The notes under the pieces were generated by a model, which did no database searches, had not been told where the DNA came from, and saw nothing but the letters and a program-made list of their open reading frames with translations. DNA of 64,000 nt from Flavobacteriales bacterium. GTDB lineage: Bacteria; Bacteroidota; Bacteroidia; Flavobacteriales_E; Vicingaceae. The position numbers and the translations under genes were made by a program. Within the stretch, counting starts at the first letter, position 1; every line of letters begins with the position of its first letter. The DNA lies in assembly GCA_013359255.1 (NCBI GenBank), contig JABWCF010000007.1, positions 1 through 64,000 of the forward strand, given 5' to 3'. Positions 18,460-27,810 of the stretch are shown here, one piece after another.

Positions 18460-19495
18460 TAAAAGGAGCTATAACCTATTTATTTTTTTTGTAATGTTTG
18501 GTTTTTTATCTTGTCGGAAAGATAAACCGGCTGATAAGATAAAACCGAACATAATGATACAGCAGGGAGGAGTATTTATATCAAACGAAGGAAATTTTCA
18601 GTTTGGCAATGCAAAAATATCCTATTACAATCCGTCCGAAAATTCGATTTCCGAAGATGTGTTTGAAACGGCCAACAATAGGCCGCTGGGAGATGTTTGC
18701 CAATCGGTATGTTTTTACAATAGTAAAGCATATGTGGTAGTTAATAACTCAGGTAAAATTGAAGTAGTAAATGAGAAAACTTTTGTTTCAACGGCTATCA
18801 TCAACGGGTTCGTTTCTCCTCGCTATTTCTTGCCGGTAAGTAATGCAAAAGCATTTGTTACCGATTTATATACAAATAAAATTTACGTAGTCGATTTAAC
18901 CACCAATCAAATTTCGGGAAATATTCCTGTGGGAGGCTGGTGCGAAGAGATGGCTATGGTGTACGGAAAAGTGTTTATAACCTCTAAAGAAGGTAATTAT
19001 TTATATGTAGCAGATGCCATAAATGATTTATTAATAGACAGTATTCAGATTGGTTTCTCGTCAAATTCTATTGTACAAGATAAGAATGCAAAGTTGTGGG
19101 TGCTTTGCGATGGCAATCAAACAAATTCCATTTATCCATCGTTGCACAGAATAAACCCTGCTAACCATATGGTAGAACAATCTTTTCAGTTTTCAAGTAT
19201 CAACGATGCCCCCTGGCGACTTAAACTGAATGGCAGTGCCGATACTCTTTATTTCTTAAACAAAGGCGTATATAAAATGTCTATTTTGGAAAACACTATT
19301 CCTTTACAGCCATTTATTTCTTCCTCCGGGAGTAATTTTTACGGGTTGGGTGTAAACCCCGAAAATTCTGAAATCTATGTATCCGATGCCATCGATTATG
19401 TCCAAAAAGGGCAGATATATAGATATAAGTCTTCAGGAAGTCTTATGAATACTTTTAAAGCAGGAATTATTCCAAGCGATTTTTATTTCAGGTAA
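18452..19495 (+). CDS. BtuG-like beta-propeller surface lipoprotein
   Basis: A lipoprotein of 347 residues: a hydrophobic leader ends in the lipobox FLS-C21, and the residues after the cysteine are RKDK. The mature protein has repeated propeller blades of the YncE/DUF5074 type (GKIEVVNEKTF, NKIYVVDLTTNQI, NYLYVADAIND, EIYVSDAIDY). BtuG of Bacteroides is a beta-propeller lipoprotein that caps BtuB and binds cobalamin very tightly. The fold, lipoprotein signal and riboswitch-controlled locus all fit that role. It overlaps the upstream gene by eight bases and is the last gene of the operon. Confidence 0.8.
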   Translation: MSNKRSYNLFIFFVMFGFLSCRKDKPADKIKPNIMIQQGGVFISNEGNFQFGNAKISYYNPSENSISEDVFETANNRPLGDVCQSVCFYNSKAYVVVNNSGKIEVVNEKTFVSTAIINGFVSPRYFLPVSNAKAFVTDLYTNKIYVVDLTTNQISGNIPVGGWCEEMAMVYGKVFITSKEGNYLYVADAINDLLIDSIQIGFSSNSIVQDKNAKLWVLCDGNQTNSIYPSLHRINPANHMVEQSFQFSSINDAPWRLKLNGSADTLYFLNKGVYKMSILENTIPLQPFISSSGSNFYGLGVNPENSEIYVSDAIDYVQKGQIYRYKSSGSLMNTFKAGIIPSDFYFR

Positions 19496-19574
19496 AGAAG
19501 AAAAAAATAGAAAAAAGTGTGTTAGAGTATTTTTTTTATTAATTTTCGGTTCAATTATTTCAAAACCAATATGT

Positions 19575-22500
19575 ATGAAAAAATCAATATTCTTTATCGG
19601 TAAGATTACCCTTGCCATTCTGTTTGTGCTTTCGGCTTTTGCCGCTCATAGCCAACAATTTCACAAAGATTACCAAGATGGTAAAATTTGGTTTAAACTA
19701 AAAGATAATTATCTCGTAGTGAAGCATGCGGTAATAGGGGAATCGGTAGTAGAAAACCCTTGGAATGTTCCTTTAAACACATTGCCATTTGTGCAAAATT
19801 TAGCAAGTACATACCAAATAACTCTGCTTCAGCGTCCGTTTTTTGCTGCCAAAAATTCACCCGAATTACAAAGAACCTACGAGTTGCATTTTGCCGATTA
19901 TCAGAATGTAGAAACGATTATTAAAGATTTAATAAAGACGGGAGCTGTTGAGTATGCCGAAAAAGTGCCCAACGACCAGTTATTTTTAACTCCCAACGAT
20001 CCTCAATACAATGGTTCTAATCAGTGGGGTTTGTTTAAAATTTTAGCAGGGCAGGCTTGGGATATTTCTACAGGAAGTGCAAGCATAAAAGTTGCAACAG
20101 TTGATAATGCAATACAAACCAATCATGCCGATTTACAACCTGCCATGTGGGTAAATCCGGGCGAAACACCGGGAAATGGCATTGATGATGATGGCAATGG
20201 ATATATTGATGATCTAAATGGATACGATGTAGCCGATAATGATAATAATCCAAACCCACTAAATTCTTCATGGGATCATGGCACACACGTAGCAGGAACC
20301 ACCGGAGCAAAATCGAATAATGGAACCGGAGTAGCCTCCATAGGTTATGGAATATCTATTGTAGCGGTTAAAGCGACCAAAAACAGTAGTAGTCCATCAT
20401 CTGTAACCGATGGGTATGCAGGGATTACATACGCAGTAGCAGCCGGATGCAAAGTAATCAATTGTTCTTGGGGAGGTACCGGATTTTCTCAAACCGGCCA
20501 AAATGTAATCAATAATGCATGGAACAATGGTTGCATTGTAGTAGCTGCAGCAGGAAACAATAATGTTCAAACCCAATTTTACCCTGCAGCATACACTAAC
20601 TGTTTTTCTGTAGCATCTACTACTTCTACCGATACCAAGTCGGGCTTTTCGAACTACGGTACATGGGTTGATATTTCGGCCCCCGGAAGCAATATTTTAA
20701 GCACTGTTCCATTCGGAAACTATGCATACATGTCGGGAACTTCTATGGCATCACCCTTAGTATCCGGTTTATTAGGCTTAATGTACTCTTACAATCCGGG
20801 AATGAGCAAAACCGATGTGTTAAATTGTGTAACCAGCACAGCCGTAAACATAGATGGACTAAATCCAGGATATGCCGGCAAATTAGGAGCAGGTAGAATT
20901 AATGCTTTCGCTGCTATGCAATGTGTATCTGGTACTTTAAACCAACCTCCTGTGGCAGATTTTACATCGAATGTAACAACCGTAACGGCAGGTGGAAGCG
21001 TTAATTTTACCGATTTATCGTATAATAATCCAACAACGTGGAGTTGGAATTTTGGAGGAGGAGGTACGCCCAATACTTCTTCACAAAAAAACCCAACGAT
21101 ACAATTTAACACTCCGGGCACATACACCGTTACACTTACCGCAACAAACGGCAATGGAAATGATGTAGAAACTAAAACGAACTACATAACTGTAACTCCC
21201 AACACAGGATGCGATACCGTTACTAATATACAGCCCGGTGATAATATTTACATTTGGAGTTTTTCGGGTAATGGTGGATATATTGGAGGGCATAACAACC
21301 AAAGTGTAACGCGTTGGGCTGAATATATAACAGGATTTTCTCCTAACACACATGTGCAAGGAGCCTACTTTTATATTCCTAAAGCAAAAGTAAATGGAGT
21401 AGGTAACGTAACTTTTAGATTATATAATAATAATGGACCCGGAGGGGCACCAGGAACAACCATAGCCACAAAGGTGATGGCAATAGCAGATATTGTTCCA
21501 AATATCACACAAAATGGTTTTTATCCAACCTATGTTCATTTTAATGCACCTATTGCTGTGCCAAATAGTTTTTATATTGGGTATGAAATAGTAAATGCTA
21601 TCGGAGATACAATAACCACCGCGTTAACACAAAACCTAAATCCAGGCCCAAGGCCAAATACGTTATGGATGTATAATTTGGGAGGAAATGCTACGTGGCA
21701 AAATGCTGAATTAGTTTTTGGAGGAGCTCCGAGATGGAATATGCATGTGTACATTTTAGGAACCACATTACCTGTTACCGCAAATATTACTCCTGTAACC
21801 GCTACCGTTTGTCAGGATTCTACTTTAACTTTAAGCGGAAGCACTTCAGTAAATGCCGCAACGTATAAGTGGTATTTCAATGGTTCAACTTTTCAAACTC
21901 AGTCTACGCAAATGAGCCCGGCAGTTACATACAATATTCCGGGAACACACAAGCAGTATTTAATTGCGTACAATAGTTGTGGGTTTGGTCAGCTCGATTC
22001 TTCTACGGTAACAGTAAACCCAAAACCTACAGTAAACGTAAGTGCTGCAAACGATACTATTTGCAAAGGATTGTCTACGACTCTTTCTGCCAGTGGTAAT
22101 GCAAGTACATATACTTGGGATAATGGTTTGCCAAATGGGGTAGGGCCTCATACTGTTTCGCCTACAAATTCTACAACCTATACAGTAACCGGAACAAATG
22201 GTCAGGGTTGTAAAAATTCTTCATCGGTAACAATTACTGTACAAGATGTTCCTCAGGCGGCAGCCTCGTATAATCCAACAAATATTTGTGAAAACCAACC
22301 GGTGGTATTTGATGGTAGTAATTCTGTTGATGCCAACACTTTTAGTTGGGTTTTCAGTGGAGGTTCACCAGCCACGTCATCGTTGCCTTTTGAATCGGTA
22401 ACGTATGTGGCTGTGGGTACATATAATTACACTTTAGTAACGTCAAATAATTGCGGTAATGATACAGCTTCCGGGTCGGTAAACGTGGTTTCGTGTGTAG

Positions 22501-22769
22501 GTGTAAACGAATTGAATGTGAATAATGCAATTACGTCTTTTTACAATCAACAAGGAGAATTGGTTATTCGTTTTAATAATGCATTAGCCGGAAATTATAC
22601 TGTTAATCTAATGAATAGCATGGGGCAGTTGGTAGTTTCTACGGTTTTATCTGTTGATAATTCAACTATGGTAAAGCTTGTGAATATTGGTAATTTAAGT
22701 GACGGAGCATACCATGTAGTAATTGTTGGAAACGAAAATATATACACTAATAAGTTTGTAAAGTTCTAG
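19575..22769 (+). CDS. large S8 subtilase with PKD domains and T9SS tail
   Basis: A secreted protease of 1064 residues. Signal peptide residues 1-26; prodomain to about 140; S8 catalytic domain about 145-455 with D177 (TVDNAIQTNH), H235 (WDHGTHVAG), N328 (AAAGN) and S390 (SGTSMASP). An acidic NGIDDDGNGYIDDLNG loop at 201-216 could bind calcium. A PKD domain (PVADFTSN, then WSWNFGGG) spans about 455-545. An unassigned beta domain (545-750) and more Ig/PKD-like modules follow, then a T9SS-type C terminus ending KFVKF. It is probably a cell-surface or released protein-degrading enzyme, transcribed on its own after the B12 operon. Confidence 0.9.
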   Translation: MKKSIFFIGKITLAILFVLSAFAAHSQQFHKDYQDGKIWFKLKDNYLVVKHAVIGESVVENPWNVPLNTLPFVQNLASTYQITLLQRPFFAAKNSPELQRTYELHFADYQNVETIIKDLIKTGAVEYAEKVPNDQLFLTPNDPQYNGSNQWGLFKILAGQAWDISTGSASIKVATVDNAIQTNHADLQPAMWVNPGETPGNGIDDDGNGYIDDLNGYDVADNDNNPNPLNSSWDHGTHVAGTTGAKSNNGTGVASIGYGISIVAVKATKNSSSPSSVTDGYAGITYAVAAGCKVINCSWGGTGFSQTGQNVINNAWNNGCIVVAAAGNNNVQTQFYPAAYTNCFSVASTTSTDTKSGFSNYGTWVDISAPGSNILSTVPFGNYAYMSGTSMASPLVSGLLGLMYSYNPGMSKTDVLNCVTSTAVNIDGLNPGYAGKLGAGRINAFAAMQCVSGTLNQPPVADFTSNVTTVTAGGSVNFTDLSYNNPTTWSWNFGGGGTPNTSSQKNPTIQFNTPGTYTVTLTATNGNGNDVETKTNYITVTPNTGCDTVTNIQPGDNIYIWSFSGNGGYIGGHNNQSVTRWAEYITGFSPNTHVQGAYFYIPKAKVNGVGNVTFRLYNNNGPGGAPGTTIATKVMAIADIVPNITQNGFYPTYVHFNAPIAVPNSFYIGYEIVNAIGDTITTALTQNLNPGPRPNTLWMYNLGGNATWQNAELVFGGAPRWNMHVYILGTTLPVTANITPVTATVCQDSTLTLSGSTSVNAATYKWYFNGSTFQTQSTQMSPAVTYNIPGTHKQYLIAYNSCGFGQLDSSTVTVNPKPTVNVSAANDTICKGLSTTLSASGNASTYTWDNGLPNGVGPHTVSPTNSTTYTVTGTNGQGCKNSSSVTITVQDVPQAAASYNPTNICENQPVVFDGSNSVDANTFSWVFSGGSPATSSLPFESVTYVAVGTYNYTLVTSNNCGNDTASGSVNVVSCVGVNELNVNNAITSFYNQQGELVIRFNNALAGNYTVNLMNSMGQLVVSTVLSVDNSTMVKLVNIGNLSDGAYHVVIVGNENIYTNKFVKF

Positions 22770-22788
22770 CAACTTATCAATTAATAAA

Positions 22789-22820
22789 CAAAAAGAGGAG
22801 CCATTGGCTCCTCTTTTTGT
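22789..22820. terminator. bidirectional intrinsic terminator
   Basis: The arms AAAAGAGGAGCC and GGCTCCTCTTTT surround a three-base ATT loop, flanked by A and T runs on both strands. It lies between the convergent subtilase and response-regulator genes and would serve both. Confidence 0.9.
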
Positions 22821-22838
22821 TTTGTTAAAATGGCACAA

Positions 22839-23900
22839 TTAATAGGGCATTTTTTTGAGTTTATCTAAATTTAGCAAGGTAATGGTTCTTCCTTGAATGT
22901 CTATAAACTTATCGTCTTTAAATTCAGATAAAGTTCTTATCACCGTTTCGGTAGCTGTTCCTACAATACTTGCAAGATCTTCGCGTGTAATATTTATGGT
23001 AAAATGTTCTTCGTTTTTTGTATTGTATTTATTGTTGAGTGTTACCAGTGCTTCGGCCACTCTTTTACGAACCGAATTGTAAGCAAGGTTAAGCATTTGC
23101 TCTTCTTTTTCCTGGATACTGTTGGTGAGCATTTTAATAAATTTAACAGCTACATCGCGATTGGAATAGATGAGTGTAAGAAAATCGTCTTTAGGAATAA
23201 GTAATACTTCTGTGTCTTCTAATACGGTGGCCATATCTTTGTAAATGCAGTTCTCTAGCAAAGTGGTATAGCCTAAAAAATCGCCTTGATTATAAAGCTC
23301 GCTGGTAAATTCTTTTCCATCGGTATTGGTACGCACGGTTTTTACTTTTCCTTTTGCAATAAAGAATAAGTATTGAGCAGAATCTCCTTCATAGAAAATA
23401 GTGTCTTTTTTTCTGAAAGTTTTTCTTTTTTTATTTTCAGCAATTTTTTTTAGTTCGTCTAAACCACTTATTTCACTTAAAAAGGAATTAATTCCAGCTT
23501 CGTCTTTTGAAAAATCTTTTTTAACGATTTCGTTTTTTTTCAAACGGCTTTGTATGGCATTTATAAGATCCGATTCTTCGAAGGGTTTGGTTAAGTAGTC
23601 ATCGGCACCCATATTCATTCCTTTTCTTACATCGGTTTTTTCTGCTTTAGCCGAGAGAAATATGAATGGAATGGAGGCTGTATCAGTGTCTTTGTTTAAG
23701 CGGTAAAGCACACCATATCCATCGAGTTCGGGCATCATAATATCGCAAATAATTAAGTCGGGCAAGGTGCTTTTTGCTTTTTCTACACCTTCTTTACCAT
23801 TTTCGGCTGTTTCTACTTTGTACCCTGAAAGTTCAAGAATTTCTGCGGTATTTTCGCGCATTTCGAGGTTGTCTTCAATAAGCAGTATTTTAGTTTGCAT
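22839..23900 (-). CDS. response regulator fused to a CRP/FNR-type transcription factor
   Basis: A cytoplasmic regulator of 353 residues. The receiver domain (1-120) has phospho-acceptor D53 (CDIMMPELDG) and K105 (LTKPF). After a linker, a cyclic-nucleotide-binding-type domain spans about 150-265 (IFYEGDSAQYLFFIAKGKVK). A CRP-type winged helix with recognition region REDLASIVGTATETVIRTL follows at about 300-345. No FNR-type cysteine cluster is visible, so it would respond through phosphorylation or a ligand and not through its own iron-sulfur cluster. Its first 11 bases overlap the end of the kinase gene, so the two are partners. The targets are unknown. Confidence 0.9.
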   Translation of the reverse strand: MQTKILLIEDNLEMRENTAEILELSGYKVETAENGKEGVEKAKSTLPDLIICDIMMPELDGYGVLYRLNKDTDTASIPFIFLSAKAEKTDVRKGMNMGADDYLTKPFEESDLINAIQSRLKKNEIVKKDFSKDEAGINSFLSEISGLDELKKIAENKKRKTFRKKDTIFYEGDSAQYLFFIAKGKVKTVRTNTDGKEFTSELYNQGDFLGYTTLLENCIYKDMATVLEDTEVLLIPKDDFLTLIYSNRDVAVKFIKMLTNSIQEKEEQMLNLAYNSVRKRVAEALVTLNNKYNTKNEEHFTINITREDLASIVGTATETVIRTLSEFKDDKFIDIQGRTITLLNLDKLKKMPY

Positions 23901-25449
23901 AGGAGTTGATATTAATGGGTAAGGTTACGGTAAATGTGGTGCCTTCATTTTCTTTGCTGTTAAAAGTAACGGTGCCGTTCATCATTTCAGCATATTTTTT
24001 TACAATGTGCAACCCTAGTCCGGTACCTTGTATGTTGGTTGAATTTTTTGCTCTGAAAAATCTTTCAAAGAGGTGCTTTTGTTCGCTTTCAGGAATGCCA
24101 ATACCGGAATCTGTTACATGTATGGTAAGGTTATTTTCTATTTCTATTTTTATATGAATAGTTGAATTTTCAGGCGAATATTTTATGGCATTTGAAATTA
24201 AATTAATCATAATATTTTTTAGAAGTTGCTTGTCTAATTGAACAACGATGGTTTCTGTTTGGAACGAACAATTAATGACCTGATTTTGTTTTGCGAGGGC
24301 CTGCATTTCTTCTTTTAATTCTTTGCAAATAGATATTAAATCAAATTCGCTGGGTGTGCAGGTTACTTTTCCTTCTTCAATTTTATCTAATGATAAAAAG
24401 TCGTTGAGTATTCCCGTTAAGTTATTTACAGAAGAACGAATGCGGTAGAGGTGTTTTTTCTTTTTTTCGTGTTCTCCGTTTTCGTCATATTTTTCGATGA
24501 GAGTGGTAGAAGATAAAATGGTGCTGAGCGGGGTTCTAAATTCGTGAGAGGCCATGGACACAAAACGGGATTTTAATTCGTTTAACTGAATTTCTTTTTC
24601 CAGCATTTTTTTTATTTCTTCTTCCGATTTTTTTTCTTGAGTAACATTTTTTTCTACTACCAGTATTTGTTTTATTTTACCATTAGAGTCGGCCAGCGGT
24701 ACGGCATTTAACAAGTAATAGTTTTTTTTATGTTCAACTTCAAATGAAATGCTTTTTCCTTTAAATACTTTTTTTAAATTTTTTTCAATTTGAGGGCGTA
24801 TTTCCGGGGCAAGTCTTTCTAAATAGTTGGTTCCAACGAGCATTTTACTGGTTACTCCGTATCGGAAAAGTTCTTGTCCTTCTACAAAGATGTAGTTTAA
24901 ATCTGTATCAAATACATTGATGGTTCCTTTGGGGAAATTGCGGGCAATGGCACTATATAAGAGTTGGCTTTCTTTTATAGCTTCCAAGGCTTTGTCTAGT
25001 TCTTTAGTTCTGTGTTCTACTTTTTCTTCTAATTCTTGATTAAGTATATTTATTTTTATTGCTGCTTCAACCCGTTCAGTAATATCGGAAACGAGAGCCA
25101 GAATAAACATTTTACCTTGAGAGTGGTAATGATTTAAACTAACCTGAACCCTAAATTTGGTTTGGTCTTTTTTTAGAGCCCATAAATCGATGTTGGCTCC
25201 CATGTTTCTTTTTTTAGGGTTTTGATTAAACTCTTTTCGGTGTTCCTTGTGTTTGTTTCTGTATTCTTTGGGTAGTAGTATGTCAATATTTTGCCCTATT
25301 ACTTCTTTTTTAGTGTATCCGAATAATGATTCAATTTGAGAGTTTGAAAAAATAATGGTTCCTTTTTCATCGGTTACTAAGTAACCCTCTGCCGCAGTTT
25401 CAATGAGTGCATGTAAGATGTTATACTGAATTTCGGATAACGAAGTCAT
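23890..25449 (-). CDS. cytoplasmic PAS-domain sensor histidine kinase
   Basis: A soluble kinase of 519 residues with no membrane segments. PAS domain 1 covers about 10-130, and its loop R64-N-K-H67 resembles the FixL heme-ligand region. A coiled coil (130-160) leads to a second PAS domain (about 165-275). The HisKA phospho-acceptor is H302 (SMASHEFRTPLS). The ATPase domain has the N box (NLISNAIKYS), G1 (DSGIGIP), F box and G2 (GTGLGLHIV). The downstream response regulator overlaps by 11 bases. It senses an internal signal, possibly oxygen or redox state; that is inference. Confidence 0.9.
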   Translation of the reverse strand: MTSLSEIQYNILHALIETAAEGYLVTDEKGTIIFSNSQIESLFGYTKKEVIGQNIDILLPKEYRNKHKEHRKEFNQNPKKRNMGANIDLWALKKDQTKFRVQVSLNHYHSQGKMFILALVSDITERVEAAIKINILNQELEEKVEHRTKELDKALEAIKESQLLYSAIARNFPKGTINVFDTDLNYIFVEGQELFRYGVTSKMLVGTNYLERLAPEIRPQIEKNLKKVFKGKSISFEVEHKKNYYLLNAVPLADSNGKIKQILVVEKNVTQEKKSEEEIKKMLEKEIQLNELKSRFVSMASHEFRTPLSTILSSTTLIEKYDENGEHEKKKKHLYRIRSSVNNLTGILNDFLSLDKIEEGKVTCTPSEFDLISICKELKEEMQALAKQNQVINCSFQTETIVVQLDKQLLKNIMINLISNAIKYSPENSTIHIKIEIENNLTIHVTDSGIGIPESEQKHLFERFFRAKNSTNIQGTGLGLHIVKKYAEMMNGTVTFNSKENEGTTFTVTLPININSYAN

Positions 25450-25465
25450 AAATGAAATGATGGAA

Positions 25466-26335
25466 TTATTTTCTTGGAAAAATAAGGAGAGGCTTGTCTA
25501 GCTTGCCTAAAAGTAGTTCAGTAATATTATCGTAAAATAAACGGGCTATTCCTTTTCTGTTGTGCGTACTAATAGCAACTAGGTTTGTAGTAGGGTGGCT
25601 TTGTATATAATTGCTTATCCCTTCTTCTACTGTAAAGTCATTATAAACAGCATAGTCGCATTTTGCTAATTTATATTTCAACATAATATTATTTAGCTTT
25701 TGTATAGAGTATTTTGTAGATTCAAAAAAGGTAGGCGTGTTGATATACAATAATTTTAAGTTTGCTTTTGTAGAGAGGGCGAAGTTTTTAATCTCTATAA
25801 TATTTTTATTTAAGTTTTCTTCTTCAAAGTCTGATGCATAAGTAATCCCCGAAATAGGAGCCACTTGATGTTTTTGGCTTATGGCAAGAACAGGTAGGGT
25901 AGAAATACGAATTATTTTAGAAGTGTTAGAGCCTATCAGAGTTCCTTTTAAACCACCTTTACCTACGGTTCCCATTACAATTAAATCGGCTTTTTTTGCT
26001 TTTGCATATTCAATAATATCAGAATAAACCTGATTAAAAGCGATATCGGTGGTAGCGGAAACTTTTTTCTTTTCGGCTTCTTTTTTTAATATTTCTAAAC
26101 TCAATTTGGCACTTGCCATTTGTTTTTTAAATTCAGGAAATTGATCTAGTTCCGCATTGAGTGATGCAGCTCTCTTTTTGGGTACAGAGGGATTGTAGCG
26201 AATCCACTCTACAGGTGTGTTTATAGAATGAATAAAATTTATGGAAGATTTTGTTTGTTGTGCAATTAGTATGGCTTGGTGGGCAGCTAATGTTGCACAA
26301 GACGAAAAGTCGGTGGGAACTAATATGTTTTTCAT
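25466..26335 (-). CDS. tandem universal stress protein
   Basis: A cytoplasmic protein of 289 residues made of two UspA domains (1-145 and about 150-289). The first carries the ATP-binding pattern G-x2-G-x9-G-S (VMGTVGKGG through IGSNTSKIIR). The second lacks that glycine loop and ends LDKPLLIF, so only the first half is likely to bind nucleotide. It is 16 bases before the histidine kinase on the same strand. Universal stress proteins are often controlled by anaerobic or stress regulators, so the context suggests one stress-response module. Confidence 0.88.
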   Translation of the reverse strand: MKNILVPTDFSSCATLAAHQAILIAQQTKSSINFIHSINTPVEWIRYNPSVPKKRAASLNAELDQFPEFKKQMASAKLSLEILKKEAEKKKVSATTDIAFNQVYSDIIEYAKAKKADLIVMGTVGKGGLKGTLIGSNTSKIIRISTLPVLAISQKHQVAPISGITYASDFEEENLNKNIIEIKNFALSTKANLKLLYINTPTFFESTKYSIQKLNNIMLKYKLAKCDYAVYNDFTVEEGISNYIQSHPTTNLVAISTHNRKGIARLFYDNITELLLGKLDKPLLIFPRK

Positions 26336-26361
26336 TTTATAAAGATTAGAGTTTTCTTGTT

Positions 26362-26985
26362 TTATTTTTTATAAGTACTCAATTCAATTGAGTGATTACA
26401 AAAGTAGTATTCGTCTTTTATTAAGTTGGAGCAAACAATAACAATTCGGTTATTTCCGTATTGGGCAATCATATTTTTATACCATTCTATAGCTTGCTTA
26501 TCTAAATTGCTACAAGGTTCATCTAGCAACAAAAGGGGAGTGTCTGATAAGATGGCTAATGCCAGCTTTATGCGTTGTTTCATTCCGGACGAATATTGTT
26601 TGATGTATTTTTTTTTTACCTTTTCTAATTGCATTATTTCAATCACCTCGTTTGGAGTTATATTTTTTATGTAGGGTTTAAAGTGGGAGTGAAAATAAAC
26701 GAGTTCTTCTAAACGATACTCTTCTATTAATTCCATGTATGGTGCGGCAATACTCACATACTTATAAATTTCTTCGATACTTAGCTCCTTATTGGCAATA
26801 GAATATATTATTTTTCCTTCTGATAAGTGAGAAGCAGAAGATATAGCTTGCAGCAAGGTTGATTTGCCGGAGCCGTTAGTGCCTGTAATTACATATGAGT
26901 TTGGCGTAGTAAAGTTTAATGATACTCCTCTAAAAATCCACTCTTGGTTAAATCTTTTTCCTATATTATCTAACGCCACCTTCAT
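26362..26985 (-). CDS. ABC transporter ATP-binding protein without an adjacent permease
   Basis: An ATPase of about 207 residues, starting at the ATG at 26985; an in-frame TTG 12 bases further upstream is less likely because it would overlap the lpxA stop. Walker A is TGTNGSGKSTLL, the signature is YSSGMKQRIKLALAIL, and Walker B is LLLLDEPCSNLD. The permease is not encoded beside it, so the partner must lie elsewhere or the protein works alone. It follows lpxA by four bases, which places it in the lipid A operon. A role in envelope export is possible but unproven. Confidence 0.85.
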   Translation of the reverse strand: MKVALDNIGKRFNQEWIFRGVSLNFTTPNSYVITGTNGSGKSTLLQAISSASHLSEGKIIYSIANKELSIEEIYKYVSIAAPYMELIEEYRLEELVYFHSHFKPYIKNITPNEVIEIMQLEKVKKKYIKQYSSGMKQRIKLALAILSDTPLLLLDEPCSNLDKQAIEWYKNMIAQYGNNRIVIVCSNLIKDEYYFCNHSIELSTYKK

Positions 26986-26989
26986 GTGG

Positions 26990-27772
26990 TTAAACAATAG
27001 GTCCCCGTATAATTCCTTTATCGGCTTCTTTAATAAAATCGAGTATTATTTTTTTCTCGGGGCTGCTGGGTGCTTCTTTTTCAATTACACTAAGTGCATT
27101 GGAAACATTGAGTCCTCTAACGTATAAACTTCTGTAGATATCTTCAATTTGTAAAATGGTTTCGTTGTTAAACCCTCTTCTGCGAAGGCCAACTGAATTT
27201 ACTCCTGCATAAGAAAGCGGTTCTCGTGCTGCCTTTACGTAGGGTGGTACACTTTTTCGCACATTAGAACCTGCCGCAATAAAAGCGTGTTGCCCCACTT
27301 TTACAAATTGTTGTAAGCCAACCACTCCTTCTATTACTACATAATCTTGAATAATAACGTGTCCGGCTACATTAACACAGTTGGCTAAAACAACGTGGTT
27401 TCCTATAATACAATCGTGTGCCACATGAACGTATGCCATTAGTAATGTATTGCTGCCTACAACGGTTTTATTGCGGTCTACAGTACCTCGGTTAATAGTT
27501 ACACACTCTCTTATAATGGTATTGTCGCCAATTTCGGTGGTGGTTATTTCGCCTCCAAATTTTAAATCTTGTGGTATAGCAGAAATTACAGCACCCGGAA
27601 ATATTTTGCAATTTTTTCCAATTCGGGCTCCGTCAAAAATGGTAACATTAGGGCCTATCCATGTTCCTTCTCCAATTTCAACATCTGCATAAATAGTAGA
27701 AAAAGATTCAACGATTACGTTTTCAGCAATTTTTGCTTTAGGGTGAATGTTTGTTAAAGGATATTTTTCCAT
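26990..27772 (-). CDS. lpxA: acyl-ACP:UDP-N-acetylglucosamine O-acyltransferase
   Basis: The first enzyme of lipid A synthesis: it adds a 3-hydroxyacyl chain to UDP-GlcNAc in the cytoplasm. The protein is 260 residues, typical for the family. It is a left-handed beta-helix of hexapeptide repeats (for example IGPNVTIFDGARIGKNCKIFP) with the catalytic region AYVHVAHDCIIGNH, which holds the active-site histidine. A C-terminal helical domain begins near residue 190. It follows the lpxC/fabZ fusion by 38 bases. Confidence 0.95.
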   Translation of the reverse strand: MEKYPLTNIHPKAKIAENVIVESFSTIYADVEIGEGTWIGPNVTIFDGARIGKNCKIFPGAVISAIPQDLKFGGEITTTEIGDNTIIRECVTINRGTVDRNKTVVGSNTLLMAYVHVAHDCIIGNHVVLANCVNVAGHVIIQDYVVIEGVVGLQQFVKVGQHAFIAAGSNVRKSVPPYVKAAREPLSYAGVNSVGLRRRGFNNETILQIEDIYRSLYVRGLNVSNALSVIEKEAPSSPEKKIILDFIKEADKGIIRGPIV

Positions 27773-27810
27773 GAGCAGTAATAAAAAATAGTGAAAGGTA
27801 AATTACGTGT

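Noticed and set aside
19495-19575. A terminator after the B12 operon.
   Set aside because: The region has A and T runs but no inverted repeat that would make a stem, so how the operon ends is not visible.
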